Below are positions 37,215 to 45,344 of a DNA stretch of 64,000 bases, in pieces. Under the pieces are notes generated by a model. That model worked only from the letters and a program-made list of their open reading frames with translations. It was not told where the DNA came from and did not search any database. The DNA lies in assembly GCA_963765585.1 (NCBI GenBank), contig CAVXXB010000008.1, positions 372,001-436,000 on the forward strand, written 5' to 3'. How positions within the stretch are numbered: position 1 is the first letter of the stretch; every line of letters begins with the position of its first letter. The DNA comes from CAVXXB01 sp963765585 (GTDB lineage Bacteria > Calditrichota > Calditrichia > JAJRVZ01). The translations under genes and the position numbers were made by a program.

Positions 37215-37266
37215 ATTTCCTTTTGCGGGCTAAAGCCCGGTATTGTGGTGATTCATCAATCCCCCG
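37215..37266. repeat. GGGCTAAAGCCCG hairpin leading into the tandem array
   Basis: GCGGGCTAAAGCCCGG (about 37225-37240) is a tight hairpin 17 bases upstream of the SDR start. It is followed by CCCCGGGATAAATCCCGGGG (about 37261-37280), which begins the tandem array. Both belong to a dispersed hairpin class. Confidence 0.5.
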
Positions 37267-38195
37267 GGATAAATCCCGGGGCTATTGATCATATTTATGA
37301 ATCTATGCAAATGTCATCCCGAATTTATTTCGGGAATATTCTGCTGGCTATCGGCTGTCTGCTCTCGGCCAACAGCCAACGGCAAACGATTTAGGATAAA
37401 TCCCGGGGCCATTGATCATATTTATCAATCTATGCAAATGTCATCCCGATTTTATTTCGGGAATATTCTGCTGGCTATCGGCTGTCTGCTCTCGGCCAAC
37501 AGCCAACGGCAAACTGATTTAGGATAAATCCCGGGGCCATTGATCATTTTTATCAATCTATGCAAATGTCATCCCGAATTTATTTCGGGATCTATGTATC
37601 GGCTATCGGCCACCGGCAAACGATTAGGATAAATCCCGGGCTATGATCATATTTATCAATCTATGCAAATGTCATCCCGGAATATTCTGCTGGCTATCGG
37701 CTGTCTGCTCTCGGCCAACAGCCAACGGCAAACTGATTTAGGATAAATCCCGGGGCCATTGATCATATTTATCAATCTATGCAAATTTCATCCCGATTTT
37801 ATTTCGGGAATATTCTGCTGGCTATCGGCTGTCTGCTCTCGGCCAACAGCCAACGGCAAACTGATTTAGGATAAATCCCGGGGCCAGTGATCATATTTAT
37901 CAATCTATGCAAATTTCATCCCGATTTTATTTCGGGAATATTCTGCTGGCTATCGGCTGTCTGCTCTCGGCCAACAGCCAACGGCAAACTGATTAAGGAT
38001 AAATCCCGGGGCCATTGATCATATTTATCAATCTATGCAAATTTCATCCCGATTTTATTTCGGGAATATTCTGCTGGCTATCGGCTGTCTGCTCTCGGCC
38101 AACAGCCAACGGCAAACTGATTTAGGATAAATCCCGGGGCCATTGATCATATTTATCAATCTATGTATCGGCTATCCGCTGTCGGCCATCGGCCA
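37267..38195. repeat. 128-bp tandem repeat array, about 7.5 copies
   Basis: Copies begin with GGATAAATCCCGGG at 37267, 37394, 37522, 37627, 37741, 37869, 37997 and 38125. Spacings are 127, 128, 105, 114, 128, 128 and 128; the last copy is truncated. Each full unit holds TTGATCATATTTATCAATCT, a CCCGATTTTATTTCGGG hairpin and GGCTGT...ACAGCC flanking CTCGGCCA. Copies differ at few positions apart from two internal deletions. The open frames crossing it are by-products. It ends at the Nramp-like stop codon. Confidence 0.93.
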
Positions 38196-38200
38196 ACGGA

Positions 38201-39523
38201 TCAGCTCATCATCTTTGTGACCATATCAATCACGGACAATGCCGATTCCCAGGCACCCCAGATGGCCAGGGCAAACAGAAAACCCATGATCAGGTTTTCC
38301 CATAATTTATTTTTATATTCTGTTCCGATATAGCGACTGTTGGCTGTGATCCACCAAAGGCCACCTGCCAATGCAGGAATCAGCACAGCCATTAGTGTAT
38401 TTGCAAGTAGTGTTAGTGTTACAAAATCTGCTTTTCCTGTCAGGATCCAGACGAATGGTGAAACCATTATCCATAGGGCGGTAATTTTGTATATTGGATA
38501 CTTACGATAATCCGGCGTTTTTGTTGTGCTTTTTGGATTTCTCCAGCGAAAAAATGCATGACTGGCCAGATATCCCAATCCCAAACCATTTCCAAGTAAA
38601 GAAGTAAATACCGCACCGAACATGCCTAACAGAAATAATTTACGGCCACCCTCACCCAGGACCAGACCGAGCAACGCAGTTAAATCCTCTAAATTGCCAA
38701 TATTTTTTCCAGATTCTCTGACCAGTTCGGCACCAAGTGTCCATACTGCCAGATTAAATATAATCAATGCCACGATGGCCAGAATAAAATCATAGGTCTG
38801 CAGTTTCCGGTATTTTGGTCCTTTCCACCCCTTCTGCTCTAAAAAATAAGGATATACCAGGTTTAACAGAGATCCACCGACCGCGCCGATCATGGCCATA
38901 GCCACAGCCATTGCACCAAACGGACCCTGTTGTTCAGGAATATCAAATGCAATCGTTCCTTTTATAATACCTGTAATATTTGGCCCCACCCAGAGAGCCG
39001 ATCCAACCAGCGAAATAGTCATCAGTACAATAAATATCTTAAATACCCATTCAGCACGATCGTAAAGAGGTCTGAAAACAACAAGCAATCCAATTATCAC
39101 CCATACTATCCCCCACATCCAATCTGGACCAACTCCGGTTAATTTGGACATGGTCTCACCAATGCCGGCAATCATATAGGTTCCGTTTATATGACCAATA
39201 ATGGCAATTACAATCAATAGAAATGGCGCGTAGAATGGGTGCAGGCGAACAAGGCCATCCAAAAGGCCTTCATTGTGTATATTGCACATCTGATATTTGG
39301 CAATTGTGCTGACAAAAAAGAAGCGCATCAATAATGCCACTACCATTGCCCACATCAGTGCATAACCATAATTTGCACCGGAAACACCCGCGGACACAAT
39401 ATCACCGGATCCGAGCCATGTTAACACAATGACAAATCCGGGACCGAATGAACGTACATATTCCCAAAAAGATGTTGGAATTTTTGGTGCGGCTTTATTT
39501 TCGATATTATTATTTTCTGACAT
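38201..39523 (-). CDS. Nramp-superfamily transporter with diverged metal-binding motif
   Basis: This is a 440-residue protein with about 11 transmembrane segments. The family start is recognisable (FGPGFVIVLTWLGSGDIVSA, GANYGYALMW), but the canonical TM1 motif DPGN reads GSGD. The TM6 MPHN region reads AVGGSLLNLVYPYF, so both direct metal-ligand motifs are gone. Classical Mn/Fe transport is therefore doubtful. The position between IclR-controlled sugar-acid genes and a gluconate dehydrogenase suggests another substrate (inference). The last codons abut the tandem repeat. Confidence 0.8.
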   Translation of the reverse strand: MSENNNIENKAAPKIPTSFWEYVRSFGPGFVIVLTWLGSGDIVSAGVSGANYGYALMWAMVVALLMRFFFVSTIAKYQMCNIHNEGLLDGLVRLHPFYAPFLLIVIAIIGHINGTYMIAGIGETMSKLTGVGPDWMWGIVWVIIGLLVVFRPLYDRAEWVFKIFIVLMTISLVGSALWVGPNITGIIKGTIAFDIPEQQGPFGAMAVAMAMIGAVGGSLLNLVYPYFLEQKGWKGPKYRKLQTYDFILAIVALIIFNLAVWTLGAELVRESGKNIGNLEDLTALLGLVLGEGGRKLFLLGMFGAVFTSLLGNGLGLGYLASHAFFRWRNPKSTTKTPDYRKYPIYKITALWIMVSPFVWILTGKADFVTLTLLANTLMAVLIPALAGGLWWITANSRYIGTEYKNKLWENLIMGFLFALAIWGAWESALSVIDMVTKMMS

Positions 39524-39555
39524 TTGTTTTCCTGACTGATACTTTTTTGACCAAT

Positions 39556-39685
39556 AAGAAAAGTTAGAAGTTAGAGTTTATCATTGGCCACTCGCCTCTC
39601 GGCTCTCGCCCCAAGACATACAAAATGGAGCTGTATTCGAAACCAGTGCCGAGTACCAAGTTCCTAATTCCTAACTCCTAACTGC
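39556..39685. repeat. Dispersed composite repeat, copy B (inverted relative to 20893-21045)
   Basis: Read on the minus strand it gives GGAGTTAGGAATTAGGAACT then TGGTACTCGGCACTGG, GAATACAGCTCC, TTGGGGCGAGAGCCGAGAGG then CGAGTGGC and TCTAACTTCTAAC. This matches copy A in order with local differences. It lies between the IclR stop (39678) and the Nramp-like start (39523), slightly overlapping the IclR 3' end. Confidence 0.6.
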
Positions 39686-40472
39686 TATTAATAAGCCCAT
39701 ACCCCAGACTCTTCGAAATGCTGTCTGCGTGTTTTTTTACCTGTTTACCGATTTTTTCAAATTCTGATTCGGGTATTCTGATCGACGGCCCGGTAATCCA
39801 TATGGCGGCAATCGGCTTGCCGTGCCGGTTGAACACGGGCGCAGAGATGCAATGCATTCCTTCAATTTCTTCCGCATGATCAATAGAATAGCCATCTTTA
39901 CGAACTTTCGTAAGCACCCTGCGATATTTTTCTAAACTTAAAATTGTACGTGAACTGTATTTTTTAAACACAATCTTTTTGAATATTTTTTCCTGTGCTT
40001 CCTTAGGTAAAAAGGCAATCATTGCTTTTCCTGGTGCAGCGGTATGTAACTGAAATTTGCGTCCCGGTTCCAGTACAAAGCGAAACGAATGAATCCCTGG
40101 TACTTCCTCGATCACCATTCCTTCATGACCATGTAACACACCAAGAGGAACCGTTTCGCCAAACATGTCCCTCAGGCGGCGCATATGGTCCAATGCTTTT
40201 TCAACCAGCGATTCTTCGGTTAGTGCATTATATCCCAACACAAGCAATTTTTGCGACAATTGGAAGGCCTTGGTATCCTCATCCCGGTTCAAATAGCCGC
40301 GATCGAATAGCGTTGCCGTGATTCTAAAAATACTATTACGCGGGATGTTAGACTGAGTTGAAATTTCGCTGGAATTGAGACCTTGAGAATTATTGGCGAG
40401 GAGCTCAATAATTTCCAGGGCCCGTTCAAGATTGGGAACATGATATTTGGAAGGGGTACCTTTGATATTCAT
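39678..40472 (-). CDS. IclR-family transcriptional regulator
   Basis: This is a 264-residue protein from ATG 40472; a TTG six codons upstream is a less likely start. The N-terminal winged helix (NLERALEIIELLANNSQGLN, EISTQSNIPRNSIFRITATL) and C-terminal IclR effector domain (LLVLGYNAL, GRKFQLHTAAPGKAMIAFLP, GYSIDHAEEIEGMHCISAPV, IWITGPSIRI) are complete. IclR proteins sense aromatic or sugar-derived acids and control adjacent catabolic genes. A palindrome lies immediately after its own -10 box and an identical one lies at the transketolase/FAH promoter, so it probably represses both. Confidence 0.93.
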   Translation of the reverse strand: MNIKGTPSKYHVPNLERALEIIELLANNSQGLNSSEISTQSNIPRNSIFRITATLFDRGYLNRDEDTKAFQLSQKLLVLGYNALTEESLVEKALDHMRRLRDMFGETVPLGVLHGHEGMVIEEVPGIHSFRFVLEPGRKFQLHTAAPGKAMIAFLPKEAQEKIFKKIVFKKYSSRTILSLEKYRRVLTKVRKDGYSIDHAEEIEGMHCISAPVFNRHGKPIAAIWITGPSIRIPESEFEKIGKQVKKHADSISKSLGYGLINSS

Positions 40473-40504
40473 TACTGTCTTAATCCCCAAGCAATGGTTT
40501 AATA

Positions 40505-40550
40505 TTTAGACAGAATGTCTAAAAATAAAATAAATCAAACCATAAGTCAA
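40505..40550 (-). promoter_or_regulatory. iclR promoter with TTTAGACA-N3-TGTCTAAA operator
   Basis: On the minus strand TTGACT (40545-40550), 17 bases and TATTTT (40522-40527) form the promoter. The perfect 8-bp inverted repeat TTTAGACA-GAA-TGTCTAAA (40505-40523) overlaps the -10 edge and the start site. It is the same element, at the same distance from the -10 box, as at 43377-43395. Autoregulation by IclR is inferred. Confidence 0.75.
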
Positions 40551-40590
40551 CAAAAATAACTATATTTGGACGAATATTTACCTGATAATT

Positions 40591-41304
40591 TTAAGTCTCA
40601 TTTTGGACCGGATTACGCAAAACGCCAATCTTTTCTATCTCCACCTCAACCTCATCACCGTCCTGAACAGCACCCACACCGGCAGGCGTACCGGTAAGAA
40701 CAATGTCGCCTTCTTCCAGCGTAATCCAGCGTGTTATAAATTCGAGCATTTCCGGAATTGAAAAAATCATATGCTTTGTATTGCTTCGCTGAACAGTTTT
40801 GCCATTCAGTCTGCAGGTAATATCTAAATTTTGCGGGTCACCGATGTCTTCGGGATACACCAGCTGAGGCCCGAGCGGGCCAAATGTGTCCAAAGATTTC
40901 CCCCTGAACCAACCGGATTTATCCTGGGACTGAAAATTTCTTTGAGATACGTCATTCACACATGTATAGCCCAGAATATAATCGAGCGCATGAGATTGCA
41001 TTATGCGACTGGCAGTTTTTTTAATTATAAATGCCAGTTCTGCCTCATAATCTACCCGCACCGGATCAAAATCATATTCAAACATCGCCTTAGGAAGTAT
41101 AATGGGGCTGCCATTACTGATTAATACATTTGGTGTTTTTGCAAACAGGATAGGCTCACTAGGTTCATCTGCATTTATGCTTTTTACCTTTAAGGAATCC
41201 GCTTCTGCAATGTGGTCACGGTAGTTCATTCCCAGCGCAATAATCTTTTGTGGTTGTACAGGATAAACTTTATCACTGCCAAATATTGGTAAATTGATTT
41301 GCAT
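40591..41304 (-). CDS. Fumarylacetoacetate hydrolase (FAH) family enzyme
   Basis: This is a 237-residue protein. The family core is IIALGMNYRDHIAEA, then DYEAELAFIIKK (metal ligands), GYTCVNDVSQRNFQ, KSLDTFGPLGP, GDIVLTGTPAGVGAVQDGDE. Members hydrolyse C-C bonds of diketo acids or act as decarboxylase/isomerases, including acylpyruvases and 2,4-diketo-3-deoxy acid hydrolases of non-phosphorylated sugar pathways. The start is one base past the transketolase stop, so the two are one operon. With the SDR nearby, a diketo-deoxy sugar acid is a reasonable substrate guess. Confidence 0.9.
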   Translation of the reverse strand: MQINLPIFGSDKVYPVQPQKIIALGMNYRDHIAEADSLKVKSINADEPSEPILFAKTPNVLISNGSPIILPKAMFEYDFDPVRVDYEAELAFIIKKTASRIMQSHALDYILGYTCVNDVSQRNFQSQDKSGWFRGKSLDTFGPLGPQLVYPEDIGDPQNLDITCRLNGKTVQRSNTKHMIFSIPEMLEFITRWITLEEGDIVLTGTPAGVGAVQDGDEVEVEIEKIGVLRNPVQNET

Positions 41305-41305
41305 A

Positions 41306-43309
41306 TCAACTCCCCGATCGAGATTTTACTCTTTGATATACTTTTTCGGCGGTAAACCCGAAATAATCTTCTATCACAGGCTCCGGTGCTGAGGCGCCAT
41401 AGCTATCCTGTGAAATAATTAAGCCATCATTGCCGGTAAATTTCTGCCATCCATGCCCAACCCCGGCTTCGACACTAATTCTTAAACCAGCCCGCCGGCC
41501 CAGAATTGATTTTTTATAATTTTCATCCTGAAGATCAAATAATTCCCAGCTTATTACTGATGCCACGCAAACCGAATGCCCCTCTTTTTCAAGCATCCTG
41601 GCCGCACCGGCAGCAGCATGCACTTCGGAACCAGTAGCAAAGAATAAATAATCGACCGGACCATCTTCCTGACCATATAACACATACGCACCGCGGCGTA
41701 CACCGGATAATGCCTTTTTAAATGTAAACTCACTCATTGTGGATTTAACCGGCTGCCTGGTAAATGTGATGGCAATCGGCGATCCCTGTACTTCAAATGC
41801 GGTAATCCAGGCTGCCTTTGCTTCATTTTCATCACAGGGACGTAATACCACCAGATTGGGAATCATACGTAGTGACATAAGTTGTTCGACGGGTTGATGG
41901 GTGGGTCCATCGGCCGCAATCAGAATTGAATCATGAGAAAACAGATAAATGACACGCTGCTTCATCATGGCAGCCATACGCAGGGCATTACGCATATAAT
42001 CTGAAAAAGTAAGAAACGTAGCCACTGCCGGTTGGATCATTCCGTGTAACTGCATTCCATAGGCGCATGTGGCCATGGCGAATTCACGCACACCGAATTT
42101 TATCTGTTGATGCCGCCAGTCACCTTTTTCAACAATGCCGGTTTTCAGTGAGGTATTATCACTACTGGCCACGTCAGCCGAACCGGTTACAAAATAGGGT
42201 AGAATTTCACTCAGTTTATTTACAATGGGTGCATTATAAAAGCGTGTGGCCTGATCCGGTTTTATATCCAATTGCCAAATCTGTTGCTCAAAATCCTCAG
42301 GCAAGCCACGCTCAACGGCGCTATTCCATTTTTTTAGGATTCCCGGATTTGCGGCAATGTTTTGCTCCCAGCGCGCCTTCCATTGTGCCTCATAGCCACT
42401 TAACTTGGGTTTAAGGTTCTTTAAATAATCTTTGACTTCATCTGGCACATAAAAAGTTGGCTCTTGCGGCCAGCCGATGGCTTTTTTAAATCCCGCCATT
42501 TCCTCGGGTCCGAGAAAATTTCCATGACTGACACTTTTTCCTTCGCGGGTAGGAGAGAATTTCCCAATGACGGTTCTGGCAATAATCAAAACAGGTTTAT
42601 CTTTTTCATTTTTTGCCAGATCAAAGGCCTTTTCCATTTGCTGATAATCATAGCCATCGATAACTATGGTCTTGAAACCGTAAGATTCATATCTTGCCTG
42701 CGTATTTTCCAGCAAACAATGCTCCGTTGGACCATCCAGACAGATATCGTTTGAATCATAAACAATCACCAGGTTATTGAGCCCCAGTGTTCCGGCAAGA
42801 CTACCGGCCTCCGAGGTAATGCCTTCCATGATACAGCCATCGCCTGCCAGAACATAAATTTTTGCATCAAACAACTCATCACCAAATTGGGCGGCAAGTC
42901 GTTTTTGTGCCATAGCCATACCCGTTGCAGCCGCAATACCCTGCCCCAATGGTCCGGTTGTGGTTTCCACACCGGGTGCTTCGCCATGTTCCGGATGTCC
43001 CGGCGTCCGTGAATGTAATTGTCTGAATTTTTTTAGATCGTCAAGCGTCAAACCATAATCGAAGAGATGTAACAAGGAATAAAGAAGCATGGATCCATGC
43101 CCGGCGGATAGAACAAAACGATCGCGCCCGATCCAATCGGGATTCCCGGGATTGTGACGCATTACCCTGGCATATAAATACACCGCGATATCAGCTGCGC
43201 CAAGCGGTAACCCCGGGTGTCCTGACTTTTGCAATTCGATTGCATCTGCTGACAGCGCACGAACTGTATTGGCCGTTTGTTGCAAAATCGCAATATCAGC
43301 ACTGTTCAT
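41306..43309 (-). CDS. tkt: Transketolase (full length)
   Basis: This is a 667-residue protein from ATG 43309 with AAGGAA seven bases upstream; the longer reading is not needed. All three domains are present: SGHPGLPLGAADIAV, SAGHGSMLLYSLLHL, TTTGPLGQGIAAATGMAM, thiamine-diphosphate motif GDGCIMEGITSEAG...N, catalytic GVREFAMA, SHDSILIAADGPTHQPVEQL and the C-terminal domain. It transfers ketol groups in the pentose phosphate pathway. It heads an operon with the FAH gene under an IclR-type operator, unlike housekeeping tkt genes. This suggests it serves an inducible catabolic pathway. Confidence 0.95.
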   Translation of the reverse strand: MNSADIAILQQTANTVRALSADAIELQKSGHPGLPLGAADIAVYLYARVMRHNPGNPDWIGRDRFVLSAGHGSMLLYSLLHLFDYGLTLDDLKKFRQLHSRTPGHPEHGEAPGVETTTGPLGQGIAAATGMAMAQKRLAAQFGDELFDAKIYVLAGDGCIMEGITSEAGSLAGTLGLNNLVIVYDSNDICLDGPTEHCLLENTQARYESYGFKTIVIDGYDYQQMEKAFDLAKNEKDKPVLIIARTVIGKFSPTREGKSVSHGNFLGPEEMAGFKKAIGWPQEPTFYVPDEVKDYLKNLKPKLSGYEAQWKARWEQNIAANPGILKKWNSAVERGLPEDFEQQIWQLDIKPDQATRFYNAPIVNKLSEILPYFVTGSADVASSDNTSLKTGIVEKGDWRHQQIKFGVREFAMATCAYGMQLHGMIQPAVATFLTFSDYMRNALRMAAMMKQRVIYLFSHDSILIAADGPTHQPVEQLMSLRMIPNLVVLRPCDENEAKAAWITAFEVQGSPIAITFTRQPVKSTMSEFTFKKALSGVRRGAYVLYGQEDGPVDYLFFATGSEVHAAAGAARMLEKEGHSVCVASVISWELFDLQDENYKKSILGRRAGLRISVEAGVGHGWQKFTGNDGLIISQDSYGASAPEPVIEDYFGFTAEKVYQRVKSRSGS

Positions 43310-43376
43310 AACATTTCCTTCCAAAGAAACATTTTTGTTCAAATATTTTATAAATAACTGCGAAATATTATTTATA

Positions 43377-43422
43377 TATAGACAGCCTGTCTAAATATAT
43401 GACATGTTTCCTAATAGTGCAA
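43377..43422 (-). promoter_or_regulatory. Transketolase operon promoter with IclR-type operator
   Basis: On the minus strand TTGCAC (43417-43422), 17 bases and TATATT (43394-43399) form the promoter. The inverted repeat TATAGACA-GCC-TGTCTAAA (43377-43395) follows at the same spacing as in the iclR promoter. It lies 68 bases before the ATG at 43309. Confidence 0.75.
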
Positions 43423-43442
43423 GGATTATATATCGATGTTAT

Positions 43443-45110
43443 TTAGTAGGATGGTAATATAAAGAACTCCTCCCCGGATATATTTTCTGGTTTCACCTGG
43501 CCCCAAATCTCAATTGTATTTTCATTAATACTTTTTATCACACTCCAGATTTTTCCTATTTTGACAACATCCCCGGTTTTCACACCCGTCAGGTTTTTCT
43601 GTGGTGATATTGTTATCCTGGATACAAATTTGTTTTCATCATTGGAATATTCAATAATTTTTCCCTTGGCAGTATTCCTTTTATATTCATAATTAAAATC
43701 TGAATTTTCAGCTGCCCATTTTTCTGATATATTATAAATACTGTTTTGCTTAACATCAGGTGGAACACTTATATTTTTCGCTATTTCAATCGGACCATTT
43801 GCATTATTTTTAAACTGGTTTTTATGTATCATTGCGGCCGGAAAGTAAGAATATACAGAACGTACCGTAACCCCGGGTCCACCTGGATTGTCCATAATGA
43901 TGTTGCCGGATAGTTCCATATACGAATCCACACTTAATACACCTCCGCCCGGATTATATACGATTGTATTGCCGGTAATTTTTCCGCGGCCTTCCTTACT
44001 TAACCTAATACCACCGGGTCCGCCACCTTCCGTATAGTTACCTGCAATAAAGTTATCCTGTATCAAGGGATGACTGGATCGCATGGCATAGATTCCGCCG
44101 CCATCATCATCAGAACTATTCCCAAGAATAAAATTTTCGATGATATCGGGAAACGAAAAATACTCTACATAAATACCGCCGGCATCACTACGCCCCTGTG
44201 CCTTATTGTTCAGAATCAGGTTATTCTTTATAATCGGCCGGGCTTCGTACGCACACCCTATTGCAGCACCGTTGCTGCTGCGGGTACGTCCGGTATCATT
44301 AATACCGGAGTTATTCTCTAAAAACACATTGTTTTCTATTTTGACCCGCAAACCGTCAATCATGCGATTGTCAACAAACCTGGCTTCCGGACCACCCTTT
44401 ACACGCACCCAACCATATACGGCAATTCCGGCACCCATACCGATACCGGTTTTGTTCTTATAAAAGATATTATTTCGAATCTCGGGTACAGCGTTAAACA
44501 AACAGGCGATTCCGCCACCCTGGTTGCCTTCCTGGTGAATCCGGTTATAGTTAAAATTTTCCGGCGCCAGGGTCATATTATCCAAAATAATATTATTGCT
44601 GATTTCCGGCGAGGTATCATCACACAGAATGCCCGCGCCATGCCCCCGCACCCGGCCATTTGCAATAATAAATCCATCCAATATAGAGTGATCGGCAGCA
44701 ATGATCACTCTGTTTTCACCCTTACCGCTCAGAAAAGTCCGGTATTGATAAATATCTCTTTGCCAATTGTCCTCTGAGAATCCACCATACAAATCTGTGT
44801 ATTGTATCATTTCCAGGCTGCCTGATTCGTAACGACCCTGTCCAACCAACACCGCAATACGATTTTTTTCAGATGAACCGGCAATCTGCGATAAGGCTTT
44901 TTTAACTGTCTGCCATGGTTGTTCGGGAGTCCCCTTACCATTTGTATCTGATCCCGATTTTACAGATACATACATTATAGATTGATATCGATCTGTATCG
45001 ATTTTTTCAGTTTTAGGTCCCAGTTTATCGAGCCTGGATTGTAATTCCTCACCGGCAAGACAAGTGGTAAATAAAATGGCGATAATTATGATTGATTTTA
45101 AAATATGCAT
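43443..45110 (-). CDS. Secreted right-handed parallel beta-helix protein (paralogue of 2296-3906)
   Basis: This is a 555-residue protein from ATG 45110, chosen because GGAG lies five bases upstream. Its signal peptide ends TTCLAGE. A DUF1565-like block (VKSGSDTNGKGTPEQPWQTV) leads into about fifteen beta-helix coils (SNNIILDN, RNNIFYKN, ENNVFLENN, KNNLILNNK, QDNFIAGN, TGNTIVYN). A C-terminal small domain follows (TVKTGDVVKIG-like, KIWSVIKSINENTIEIWGQ). It shares DLYGGFSEDNWQRDI, GHGAGILCDD and the C-terminal WSVI.....ANTLRLWG/ENTIEIWG block with the paralogue. It may bind or cleave acidic polysaccharide; no catalytic set was identified. Confidence 0.82.
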   Translation of the reverse strand: MHILKSIIIIAILFTTCLAGEELQSRLDKLGPKTEKIDTDRYQSIMYVSVKSGSDTNGKGTPEQPWQTVKKALSQIAGSSEKNRIAVLVGQGRYESGSLEMIQYTDLYGGFSEDNWQRDIYQYRTFLSGKGENRVIIAADHSILDGFIIANGRVRGHGAGILCDDTSPEISNNIILDNMTLAPENFNYNRIHQEGNQGGGIACLFNAVPEIRNNIFYKNKTGIGMGAGIAVYGWVRVKGGPEARFVDNRMIDGLRVKIENNVFLENNSGINDTGRTRSSNGAAIGCAYEARPIIKNNLILNNKAQGRSDAGGIYVEYFSFPDIIENFILGNSSDDDGGGIYAMRSSHPLIQDNFIAGNYTEGGGPGGIRLSKEGRGKITGNTIVYNPGGGVLSVDSYMELSGNIIMDNPGGPGVTVRSVYSYFPAAMIHKNQFKNNANGPIEIAKNISVPPDVKQNSIYNISEKWAAENSDFNYEYKRNTAKGKIIEYSNDENKFVSRITISPQKNLTGVKTGDVVKIGKIWSVIKSINENTIEIWGQVKPENISGEEFFILPSY

Positions 45111-45317
45111 AGATTCTCCACAGCTATTCATTGTGATATCTCCCGATTAACCGGGACCATACAAACAAGGTTCTTCTCCGGAAATATTTTCCGGAGAAAA
45201 TTCATATAAATTAATTTGTGAAACACATTATACCATAGCGCACACTTTTTCGCGGAGACGCGGATACGCAGAGTTTTACTCGGTACTCGCAGCTCTGTAT
45301 TCATCATAAAAAGAAGA

Positions 45318-45338
45318 GGAACGGTCTCAGACCGTTCC
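45318..45338 (-). terminator. Intrinsic terminator of the 945-residue FG-GAP gene
   Basis: The 21-bp palindrome GGAACGGTCTCAGACCGTTC then C begins six bases after the stop codon. On the minus strand it is followed by TCTTCTTTTTAT. The same palindrome, one base shorter, recurs at 50789-50808. It therefore also belongs to a dispersed repeat class that may supply terminators. Confidence 0.75.
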
Positions 45339-45344
45339 CTACAA

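Noticed and set aside
37285..37527. Small protein encoded in the tandem array
   Set aside because: The frame exists only because the repeat unit is open in that phase; it lacks a ribosome site, is interrupted in other copies and has no protein-like pattern.
37267..38195. CRISPR array
   Set aside because: The 128-bp units are nearly identical throughout and contiguous, with no variable spacers and no cas genes nearby; it is a minisatellite.
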